Assembly: GCA_900540905.1 (NCBI GenBank)
Contig: UQHR01000020.1
Location: 1 to 40,434, forward strand
Reading direction: 5' to 3'
DNA: 40,434 nucleotides
Origin: an uncultured Collinsella sp.
GTDB taxonomy: Bacteria; Actinomycetota; Coriobacteriia; Coriobacteriales; Coriobacteriaceae
Part shown: piece by piece, positions 24,137 to 30,634 of the stretch
Position numbering within the stretch: position 1 is the first letter of the stretch
Layout: each line of letters begins with the position of its first letter
Program-made: the position numbers and the translations under genes
Notes under the pieces: model-generated
The model's database searches: none
Told to the model about the DNA's origin: nothing
The model's input: only the letters and a program-made list of their open reading frames with translations

Positions 24137-25031
24137 CTTGGCCTCCTTGATCAAACTGAATCATTTCGCCAAGAATACGAGAGAGCTCTTCCTCGTCTTT
24201 AAACTCAATCTCAATCTTATTCTTTCCACGCGAGCTCTTCACACGCACGTTGGTATTAAAAACCTGACGAAGCACGCGGGCAGCCTTTTTAAAAGACTGA
24301 GGCGTTGCAGGCCTCGGCGTCTTAGGTGTCTCTCCGGCAGAAAACAACGGAGCAAGATTTTCTGTCGCTCTTACGGAAAGGCCCTCTGTAACAACTTTCT
24401 CTGCAAGTCGAATACGCGCGTCCTCATAGGGAACTGCAAGAATCGCACGTGCATGACCAGCAGTAAGTTTGCCCTCAAAAATCATCTGCTGAACTACTTC
24501 GGGGAGATCGAGAAGACGCAGCGAGTTTGTAATTGCAGAGCGTGACTTGCTTACTGCCTTCGACAATGCCTCCTGGGTCATCCCGCTGGCATCAATGAGT
24601 TGGCGATAGCCCTTAGCCTCTTCGACGGGATTCAGATCAGAACGCTGAAGGTTTTCGATAAGAGCAAGAGCCAGCATCTCTTCATCATTTACCTCTTTAA
24701 TGATGACTGGCAATTCTTCAAGGCCAGCAAGCTTTGACGCCTGGTAACGACGCTCACCAGCGATGATCTCATAGCCGTTTCCATGCTTGCGAACCAAAAG
24801 CGGCTGCAAAACGCCATGTTCTTGGATTGACTCGCTCAACTCGCGAAGTTCAGTTTCGTTATAGTGAATTCGCGGCTGATTAGGGTTGGGAACGATATCC
24901 TCAATAGGTAGTTTTGTTTCAGATGCGGCATTTGAAGCCGATGCAGCCGAACCGCCGGTCTCATACTCGGCCTCTGAGACCAAAGCATTGAGTCCACGTC
25001 CCAATCCGCCACGTTTCTTTACACTAGGCAC
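24126..25031 (-). CDS. parB: Chromosome partitioning protein ParB
   Basis: 301 aa. ParB binds parS and spreads as a CTP-dependent clamp, loading SMC and helping origin segregation with ParA. The N-terminal domain has IVPNPNQPR, GVLQPLLVRKHGNGYEIIAGERRYQASK, including the GERR CTP/arginine motif, and ALIENLQRSDLNPVEEA. A helix-turn-helix follows (about 130-190, SKAVSKSRSAITNSLRLLDLP). The C-terminal dimer domain ends in an acidic tail. GTG start at 25031 overlaps the parA stop by 8 bases. Three perfect parS sites lie upstream of parA. Confidence 0.97.
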   Translation of the reverse strand: MPSVKKRGGLGRGLNALVSEAEYETGGSAASASNAASETKLPIEDIVPNPNQPRIHYNETELRELSESIQEHGVLQPLLVRKHGNGYEIIAGERRYQASKLAGLEELPVIIKEVNDEEMLALALIENLQRSDLNPVEEAKGYRQLIDASGMTQEALSKAVSKSRSAITNSLRLLDLPEVVQQMIFEGKLTAGHARAILAVPYEDARIRLAEKVVTEGLSVRATENLAPLFSAGETPKTPRPATPQSFKKAARVLRQVFNTNVRVKSSRGKNKIEIEFKDEEELSRILGEMIQFDQGGQDEE

Positions 25032-25824
25032 GCTTGATCACCTCTTTTGCAAGGTTCATATATGCTTTTGCACCCTTATTTTGAGGTGCATAGGTAATTA
25101 CCGGTTCTCCAAAAGACGGAGCTTCGGAGATTTTAACCGTACGGGGGATTAGCGTCTTAAACGCCTTATCACCAAAGTACGATTGAACCTCCTCAACAAC
25201 CTGATTCGATAGTGAAGTACGCGAGTCATACATGGTCATAAGCACACCATAGGTGTCTAAGCCCTTGTTCAGCCGTGATTTGACCATCTTCATTGACTCA
25301 AGCAGCTTCGTAACGCCCTCGAGTGCGTAATATTCGCACTGGATCGGAATCAAAACGCTGTCTGCTGCGGTCAAAGCGTTGATAGTAAGCAGGCCGAGCG
25401 AAGGAGGACAGTCAATGAAAATAAAGTCAAACTCGTCCTGAATCGGCTCAAGCAAATCTTTGAGGCGGGTTTCACGAGCAATTGCGCTTACGAGCTCAAT
25501 TTCCGCGCCTGCAAGTTGAATTGTAGCCGGAATAACGAATACCTTTTTACAATTTGTATCAAGAACAAGCGATTCTGCAGGCACATCATTCAACAATGCA
25601 TCATAGATGCAGTGATCAAGGTCTTCTTTTTCAATTCCGAATCCACTGGTGCTGTTTCCCTGCGGATCAAAATCGACAATCAGTGTCTTACGACCCTGCT
25701 CACCCAGTGCTGCTGCAAGGTTTACAGCCGTCGTTGACTTACCGACGCCGCCTTTTTGATTGATGATTGCAATGATACGCGTGTCTTTTGCGCTCTTAGA
25801 ACGCTTAACGTCGCGAAATCCCAC
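25024..25824 (-). CDS. parA: Chromosome partitioning ATPase ParA (Soj)
   Basis: 266 aa. A deviant Walker ATPase with KGGVGKST near residue 25, FIFIDCPPSLGLLTINAL as Walker B region, and DFDPQGNSTSG. It binds DNA non-specifically when ATP-bound and moves ParB-bound origins; Soj homologues also regulate DnaA. GTG start at 25824 follows GGAGG. It is the first gene of the parA-parB-small membrane protein operon, and its upstream region carries the parS cluster, so ParB may autoregulate it. GC content is visibly lower than in the dna genes. Confidence 0.97.
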   Translation of the reverse strand: MGFRDVKRSKSAKDTRIIAIINQKGGVGKSTTAVNLAAALGEQGRKTLIVDFDPQGNSTSGFGIEKEDLDHCIYDALLNDVPAESLVLDTNCKKVFVIPATIQLAGAEIELVSAIARETRLKDLLEPIQDEFDFIFIDCPPSLGLLTINALTAADSVLIPIQCEYYALEGVTKLLESMKMVKSRLNKGLDTYGVLMTMYDSRTSLSNQVVEEVQSYFGDKAFKTLIPRTVKISEAPSFGEPVITYAPQNKGAKAYMNLAKEVIKRA

Positions 25825-25863
25825 GGTCCCTCCTGGTGTGTATTAAAGCTGTCAAACGGAGGA

Positions 25864-25879
25864 TGTTTCACGTGAAACA
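25864..25879. promoter_or_regulatory. parS site 1
   Basis: TGTTTCACGTGAAACA, a perfect 16-bp parS palindrome, 40 bp upstream of the parA start. Confidence 0.95.
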
Positions 25880-25902
25880 TTCCGAATCGATATCAACCGC
25901 CA

Positions 25903-25918
25903 TGTTTCACGTGAAACA
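25903..25918. promoter_or_regulatory. parS site 2
   Basis: A second perfect TGTTTCACGTGAAACA, exactly 39 bp from site 1. Confidence 0.95.
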
Positions 25919-25941
25919 CTGCAAGTTGTTAGTATCCATTA

Positions 25942-25957
25942 TGTTTCACGTGAAACA
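25942..25957. promoter_or_regulatory. parS site 3
   Basis: A third perfect TGTTTCACGTGAAACA, exactly 39 bp from site 2 and directly after the rsmG stop. Confidence 0.95.
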
Positions 25958-25958
25958 T

Positions 25959-26696
25959 CTAGGCAAGCGGATTCTTCTTTGCCACGCCATTTGCACGAGG
26001 CAATGAGACAGATGCTGGATGACTCTTCTTAAGAACAATGAACTCCCTGTGACCCAAGCCTTCAGGCAAATCAATTGCGTCATTCAGAAGCAAAGTGAAG
26101 CCGCAAATCTTAGCTGCTGACATGCCGGAAGCAAGCTCCTCATCCGAAGGATTGCCCTTGGTTATAACAAATAGCCCTCCATCCTTCAGATACGGAGCCG
26201 CATACTCAACAAGAATCGGTAGAGGGGCCAGTGCGCGGGCGGTTACAACAGAGAACTGCTTCTTATGGCTTCGAGCATATTCTTCAAGACGATCATGAAC
26301 CGCATGAGCATGTTTCAATCCAAGAGCAAGGACAAAGGAATTTACCGCATCAACCTTCTTGCCAACAGAGTCAATATAAGTAGCTTTACGATGCGTGGTT
26401 ATGGTTAATGGAATACCAGGGAAGCCCGCACCTGTTCCCATATCGAGCAAAGCTCCCTCAGGAGCCTTGTTGATATAGGGGAGCAAAACAAGTGAGTCGA
26501 GGATATGAAGTACTGCAGCATCTTCTACGTTAAGAATACGGGTGAGATTGGTTGTCTTATTTGTTTCTAGAACCAAATCCAAATGCTGAATACATTTCCT
26601 CAGCTCAACATCAGTTACGCTCAAGGAATACTCTTTGCAATAGGAAGTTAGACGACTCAACATCTCGTCAGCCTGCTGATCAGTAAGTACTAACAA
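25959..26696 (-). CDS. rsmG: 16S rRNA (guanine527-N7)-methyltransferase
   Basis: Methylates N7 of G527 in 16S rRNA with SAM; loss gives low-level streptomycin resistance in other bacteria. The SAM-binding motif is LLDMGTGAGFPGIPL, and TARALAPLPILVEYAAPYLK and the TNLTRI region are typical. The start chosen is TTG at 26696, because AAAGGAG lies 6 bases upstream, giving 245 aa, normal for the family. The frame stays open to a TTG at 26744, but that point lies in the T-tract of the upstream terminator, so translation from there is unlikely. It stops one base before parS site 3. Confidence 0.95.
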   Translation of the reverse strand: MLVLTDQQADEMLSRLTSYCKEYSLSVTDVELRKCIQHLDLVLETNKTTNLTRILNVEDAAVLHILDSLVLLPYINKAPEGALLDMGTGAGFPGIPLTITTHRKATYIDSVGKKVDAVNSFVLALGLKHAHAVHDRLEEYARSHKKQFSVVTARALAPLPILVEYAAPYLKDGGLFVITKGNPSDEELASGMSAAKICGFTLLLNDAIDLPEGLGHREFIVLKKSHPASVSLPRANGVAKKNPLA

Positions 26697-26742
26697 CGAA
26701 AGCTCCTTTCTGACAAAAATCAGTGTATCGAGAACTTTTGAC

Positions 26743-26773
26743 AAAAAAAGGGGACGTGGAAACCACGTCCCCT
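26743..26773 (-). terminator. Terminator of the rpmH-to-jag operon
   Basis: On the minus strand AGGGGACGTGG and CCACGTCCCCT form an 11-bp stem around TTT, followed by seven T residues. It lies 20 bases after the jag stop and separates that operon from rsmG. Confidence 0.92.
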
Positions 26774-26792
26774 TAGCATAAGCTCGAGAAGA

Positions 26793-27362
26793 TTATCGAG
26801 CAACAATCACCACATGGCGATCAGGGTCAGAACCCTCAGAATGAGTATCGACGGCATCATTGCCACGAAGTGCAATGTGAACCAGTCGACGCTCGTAGGC
26901 ATTCATGGGCGGAAGCGAAACACTCTTATGAGTGCGGATGGCACGCTCGGCAGCAGACTGAGCCATGGAAGCAACCTTGTCCTGACGGCGACTCTTGTAT
27001 CCCTCTACGTCCACTACAACCGGATACCTAAAGCCAAGTTTGCGGCTCACCAGCAAAGAGAACATAACCTGAAGGGCATCAAGGGTGCGACCATGACGGC
27101 CAATGAGAACAGCAAGGTCGGGAGCCGTTACATCCAAAATCAGCTCACCCTCGTCGCCCTCATACTCATCGATAGGAGAGTTGGCGGCATCGAAGTGCGA
27201 AAGGATGGAACGCAGGATGGAAATCGCAACATCGGCAATGGTGTCGAGCTCCTCATCGGTCAGCTCTTCACCAGCCTTGTAGCGCTGTGCAATCTCGGGA
27301 TAATCGCCCGCGACCTGCGGGGCAACCTCCTCAAGCATATCCTCGATGATCTCTTCAGACAT
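26793..27362 (-). CDS. jag: RNA-binding protein Jag/KhpB (KH and R3H domains)
   Basis: 189 aa. An acidic N-terminal region is followed by a KH domain (about 70-125, with LIGRHGRTLDALQVMFSLLVSRKLG containing the GRHG loop) and an R3H domain (about 130-185, with RTHKSVSLPPMNAYERRLVHIAL). The usual Jag-N domain is not obvious, giving the shorter actinobacterial form. It binds RNA and is linked to cell-wall and division control in Gram-positives. The start is the ATG at 27362, preceded by TGGAG; a TTG four codons upstream overlaps that site. It follows yidC in the standard operon. Confidence 0.93.
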   Translation of the reverse strand: MSEEIIEDMLEEVAPQVAGDYPEIAQRYKAGEELTDEELDTIADVAISILRSILSHFDAANSPIDEYEGDEGELILDVTAPDLAVLIGRHGRTLDALQVMFSLLVSRKLGFRYPVVVDVEGYKSRRQDKVASMAQSAAERAIRTHKSVSLPPMNAYERRLVHIALRGNDAVDTHSEGSDPDRHVVIVAR

Positions 27363-27377
27363 AACGTACTCCAAAGG

Positions 27378-27389
27378 TTAGGTACCTAA
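27378..27389. repeat. 12-bp palindrome, copy 2
   Basis: TTAGGTACCTAA, identical to the copy at 23874-23885, here in the 44-bp gap between the yidC stop and the jag start. Confidence 0.5.
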
Positions 27390-27406
27390 ATAAGATTGAT
27401 ATCCCG

Positions 27407-28177
27407 TTACTTCTTCTTGTGCGGGCGCGGCTTCTTCTCTCGACGAGTGACCTCAACCTGCAGCGGAGCGTTCTTAAGACGCTCCTCCTCATCGGCCTTC
27501 GCCTTGTCGATGACCTTCTGCGTCACAAAAATCTGCTGGATAACCTGCCAAGCAGACGAGACGTCATAGTACAGCAGAACACCAACGGGAAGGCTCCAGC
27601 CCATCCAAAGCATCATGACCGTCATGACAACGGCCATCATACGCATGCTCTGAGCCTGCTGGCCGGTCTGGTTGCGCGACATATAGAGCTGCGGAATCAG
27701 GGTCAGGACGGCGAACAGGATCAGGCAAACCAGCGCAGGCAGTGCAACCATAAAGCCATCGGCAAAGGAAGCGCTCGGCGTGGTGGTCAGGTCGGGCAGG
27801 ATGTTGAAGAACGAGAACGTGCCGTCGTTAAAGTACTGCGGCAGGTTGCGCAGCAATGTAAACAGGGCGAACAGGATAGGCATCTGAATCAGCAGCGGCA
27901 GACAGCCAGCCATGGGGTTGAACTTGTTCTCGCTGTAGAACTTCTGCATCTCCTCGGCCTGACGCTGGGGATCGTCGGCATAGCGCTCCTGGATCTCGAG
28001 CATCTTGGGCTGCAGCACCTGCATGCGAGCCGTCGACTTGGTCGACTTGAGCATAAGCGGCGTCAGCAGCAGACGGATGATGACCACCAGAATGATGATG
28101 GACAGGCCCCAGTCGACCGCAAAGGTCTGGATGAGCTTGAGCAGCTCGAAAAGGATGTTAACGATCCAATCCCACAT
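27407..28177 (-). CDS. yidC: Membrane protein insertase YidC
   Basis: 256 aa. Inserts and folds membrane proteins, alone or with SecYEG. Five hydrophobic helices are visible, including IILVVIIRLLLTPLM with the conserved Arg (R35) of the hydrophilic groove. NPMAGCLPLLIQMPILFALF and the region around ALVCLILFAVLTLIPQ are typical. It lacks both the large E. coli periplasmic domain and a lipobox, and ends in a Lys/Arg-rich tail (RREKKPRPHKKK) that may bind ribosomes. ATG at 28177 follows GGAGG. It lies in the rpmH-rnpA-yidD-yidC-jag operon. Confidence 0.96.
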   Translation of the reverse strand: MWDWIVNILFELLKLIQTFAVDWGLSIIILVVIIRLLLTPLMLKSTKSTARMQVLQPKMLEIQERYADDPQRQAEEMQKFYSENKFNPMAGCLPLLIQMPILFALFTLLRNLPQYFNDGTFSFFNILPDLTTTPSASFADGFMVALPALVCLILFAVLTLIPQLYMSRNQTGQQAQSMRMMAVVMTVMMLWMGWSLPVGVLLYYDVSSAWQVIQQIFVTQKVIDKAKADEEERLKNAPLQVEVTRREKKPRPHKKK

Positions 28178-28206
28178 GTAAGTTTTCCTCCGATAGCGAG
28201 TGCCCG

Positions 28207-28431
28207 CTAGGGCACAGGGTCATAACCGCCGACGTGCAGGGGATTGCAGCGAGCGATGCGCCTCACGGCAAGCCAGCAGCCTCTCAAAACACCGTGCTTC
28301 TCAATCGCCTGGACGGCGTATTGCGAGCACGTTGGGTAATAAATGCAGGCGTCAGGCAATAAGGGCGAAATAACCTGTTGATATATGCGAATAGGAGCGA
28401 TGGCAACACGTCGCAAAACGTGATTGCTCAT
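28207..28431 (-). CDS. yidD: Membrane protein insertion efficiency factor YidD
   Basis: 74 aa. A small membrane-associated protein that aids YidC-dependent insertion. The family block ISPLLPDACIYYPTCSQYAVQAIEKHG, with conserved cysteines in the PTCSQYA region, is followed by RIARCNPLHVGGYDPVP. Its ATG overlaps the rnpA stop by four bases (ATGA), so the two are translationally coupled. Confidence 0.96.
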   Translation of the reverse strand: MSNHVLRRVAIAPIRIYQQVISPLLPDACIYYPTCSQYAVQAIEKHGVLRGCWLAVRRIARCNPLHVGGYDPVP

Positions 28432-28766
28432 CGCTCCTCCCCGGCAACGCCGGCGCGCTTCATAAGCGAACGCAACGCCTTGTCCATCTCCTGCGGCGAG
28501 GAAACCCTCGTCTTGGGAGTTGCAAACAAGATGATGTCATAACCCGCAACGGGAAATCCGCAGCTGCGGGCGGCCTCGCGCATCACACGCTTAGATCGGT
28601 TGCGCACGACGGCACAACCGAGTCGCTTAGCACCAACGAAGGCGACCCTTCCGGAGTCGCCTTCGCCAACCGATTCACATATGGTCATTCGAATCAGAGG
28701 GTGATTGAAACGACGCCCCTGACTGAACACATGCTCGAAATCTTGCCGAGACTTAATAGTCTTCAT
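28428..28766 (-). CDS. rnpA: Ribonuclease P protein component
   Basis: 112 aa basic protein that assists the RNase P RNA in trimming tRNA 5' ends. The family signature is GAKRLGCAVVRNRSKRVMREAAR (about residues 44-66); the N-terminal KSRQDFEHVFSQGRRF is also typical. ATG at 28766, 20 bases after the rpmH stop and without a clear ribosome site, suggesting translation depends on rpmH. It is co-transcribed with rpmH and yidD. Confidence 0.96.
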   Translation of the reverse strand: MKTIKSRQDFEHVFSQGRRFNHPLIRMTICESVGEGDSGRVAFVGAKRLGCAVVRNRSKRVMREAARSCGFPVAGYDIILFATPKTRVSSPQEMDKALRSLMKRAGVAGEER

Positions 28767-28786
28767 GCGAGATGTGTGTATCGCTG

Positions 28787-28921
28787 CTAGACAGTGAGAC
28801 GCTTGCGGCCCTTGGCACGACGACGGGCGAGCACGGCACGGCCACCCTTAGTGGCCATACGGGCACGGAAGCCATGGGTCTTGGCACGCTTACGCTTATT
28901 AGGCTGATACGTACGCTTCAT
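28787..28921 (-). CDS. rpmH: 50S ribosomal protein L34
   Basis: 44 aa, very basic. The full L34 pattern is present: MKRTYQPNKRKRAKTHGF, then RMATKGGRAVLARRRAKGRK. The start is the ATG at 28921 with AGGAGG 8 bases upstream. It is first in the operon running towards jag, on the origin side. In many bacteria rpmH directly neighbours dnaA; here a 450-residue ATPase gene lies between. Confidence 0.98.
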   Translation of the reverse strand: MKRTYQPNKRKRAKTHGFRARMATKGGRAVLARRRAKGRKRLTV

Positions 28922-29266
28922 CTTAAGTTCCTCCTGCTGCATTTCGAGTGTCCGCGGGGACGCGGACGCAGATATAGACACGTGAGCTTGAAGATTGTAG
29001 GGAAATCAATGTTCAAATGTCAAGAAATCAAAGGTAAAAGGTTGCGCAGTTCACACGGTTCCCCCATAAGCCAAGCTCGATTTAGCGGTGCATGGCAACT
29101 TTTCACGATATTTCATCGAGTTTTCAACAGGTCATGTTGGCAATGTTGAGAACTTTTCGTCCGTTTTCCAAAGTTTTCAACAGGTTTTGAAAGTTTGTCG
29201 AAAGATGAGAAACATTGCACGGTGAGCTACTATTTGTTCGAAACCTTTTGGAAGATTGCGAGCGGC
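28922..29266. other. Upstream part of candidate oriC with DnaA-box-like 9-mers
   Basis: The gap between divergent rpmH and the ATPase gene. TTTTCAACA occurs exactly at 29121-29129 and 29174-29182, with related TTTTCCAAA (29164-29172) and TTTTCACGA (29100-29108). These differ from E. coli TTATCCACA but recur in the dnaA-dnaN gap. It should also contain the promoters for the two divergent transcripts. No coding sequence is evident. Confidence 0.6.
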
Positions 29267-30619
29267 ATGTCTGACGACTTTTACACCATGGTCGATTCCG
29301 GAGACCCGGCACCCGACAACGAGCACATCACCGGCGTGCGCGAAGAGCGTGACGAAGGTGAACAGACGACAACGCAGGCGCCAAAAGCCATGTACGCCGC
29401 GCGCATCGCCGTCTATGACGACATGCTGTCGACACCGCGTGTGATCGTCATTGATCCGCAAGATGTCCGCACGTATTTGGAAGAGACGACCAACACCGTC
29501 TACCAGTGCATGAAAGAACAAGGTGGCCATATCTCGCTCATGGTCATCCGCGAGATTGTCGAAAACTTTATCCACGCACACTTTGCAGAGCCCATCATCT
29601 CGATTCTGGACGGCGGAGACACCATCCGCTTTGCTGACCAAGGACCCGGCATCGACGACAAGGAACGCGCTTTCGACTTTGGCGTTACCAGCGCAAACAG
29701 CAAGATGAAGCGCTATATCCGTGGAACCGGAGCAGGGTTTCCCATGGTGCAGGAGTATTTGGAAAACGCCGGCGGTGCCGTATCCATCGAGGACAACATG
29801 GGCAACGGCACCGTGGTTACGGTAAGCCTGAACCCTAAACGCGTGCAGGAAATCGAGCGTGCCGGCGGACGCGGTGCTGCCGTGCGGCCCGAGACGGAGC
29901 AGCCCACATATCCCCTGCCGGGAGCTTTTGCGCAGCAGCCCATGGCAACGCAGCAGATGCAGCCCCCCGTGGGGCAGATGCAGCAGCCCGGATTGCTTCC
30001 CACACAAGAGCCCCAGGCGGCATCTATGTCGATGACGCCAAACATGCCAGAGGCCATGCCGCTGGCAGATCAGGATGCAGCAGCAATGCAGCAGGCGACG
30101 GGGGCACCGGGTGGCCAGCAAATGGGCTATCAGCCGTACCAACGGGGATATCCATATCAGCAGATGCCGCCACTGGGGTATGGCCAGCAGTTCCCGCAGC
30201 AGTACCAGCAGGGATATCAGCAGCCGTACCAGCAGATGCCGCAGCAGCAGTACAACCCCTGGGCCCAACAGATGCCTCCGCAGCCTTACCAACAGTGGCC
30301 TCAAAGTTTTCAACAGCAAATGCCGCCAATGCAGAGTTCTCAACAACCAGCAGCTCAAATGATGTATCCTAATGCAGCAAATCAGTATGCGCAGCCACAA
30401 CCGGACGTGTTCGTAAGCGATCGCGGCAACGCCGCGCTGGGCTATCTGGCGCAAAATCAAGCGTGCGGTGCAACCGATCTGGCGAGGGCGTTTGGAAACT
30501 CGGCCCCCACTTGGTCACGCACGCTCAATGACTTGGCGCAGGCCGGCTTGGTCATCAAGCATGGCCAGAAATACCATCTGACCGAACTCGGCGCCGCTCG
30601 CGTGCGAGCTCAGAGCTAA
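29267..30619 (+). CDS. GHKL-type ATPase fused to a Gln-rich linker and winged-helix-like domain, at the origin
   Basis: 450 aa. Residues 45-190 form a Bergerat-fold ATPase of the SpoIIAB/GHKL kind: an E96-x3-N100 N-box (REIVENFIH), DQGPGI at 124-129, GTGAGFPM at 153-160 and GNGTVVTVSL at 179-188. No phospho-accepting HisKA helix is seen. Residues about 210-380 are low-complexity Gln/Pro/Tyr/Met with many QQ pairs. Residues 385-447 look like a MarR-type winged helix (ALGYLAQNQACGATDLARAFG, WSRTLNDLAQAGLVIK). The ATG at 29267 is chosen over an in-frame TTG at 29195; its ribosome site is weak. It ends 15 bases before dnaA, so the two are probably co-transcribed. Function unknown; a regulator of initiation or of dnaA expression is inferred from position. 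Confidence 0.85.
   Translation: MSDDFYTMVDSGDPAPDNEHITGVREERDEGEQTTTQAPKAMYAARIAVYDDMLSTPRVIVIDPQDVRTYLEETTNTVYQCMKEQGGHISLMVIREIVENFIHAHFAEPIISILDGGDTIRFADQGPGIDDKERAFDFGVTSANSKMKRYIRGTGAGFPMVQEYLENAGGAVSIEDNMGNGTVVTVSLNPKRVQEIERAGGRGAAVRPETEQPTYPLPGAFAQQPMATQQMQPPVGQMQQPGLLPTQEPQAASMSMTPNMPEAMPLADQDAAAMQQATGAPGGQQMGYQPYQRGYPYQQMPPLGYGQQFPQQYQQGYQQPYQQMPQQQYNPWAQQMPPQPYQQWPQSFQQQMPPMQSSQQPAAQMMYPNAANQYAQPQPDVFVSDRGNAALGYLAQNQACGATDLARAFGNSAPTWSRTLNDLAQAGLVIKHGQKYHLTELGAARVRAQS
30307..30315 (+). other. DnaA-box-like 9-mer inside the Gln-rich coding region
   Basis: TTTTCAACA, identical to the intergenic boxes, is read in the ATPase gene as part of the Ser-Phe-Gln-Gln codons. TTCTCAACA at 30338-30346 is a near match. 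Gln codons (CAA/CAG) can produce this by chance. Confidence 0.35.
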
Positions 30620-30634
30620 AGAACGGGAGAGACA

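Noticed and set aside
26697..26744. A longer RsmG starting at TTG 26744
   Set aside because: That codon is inside the T-tract of the jag terminator and has no ribosome site; AAAGGAG precedes the TTG at 26696.
29195..29266. A longer N-terminus of the origin ATPase from TTG 29195
   Set aside because: It would run through the candidate DnaA-box region and lacks a ribosome site; the ATG at 29267 is preferred, although its ribosome site is also weak.
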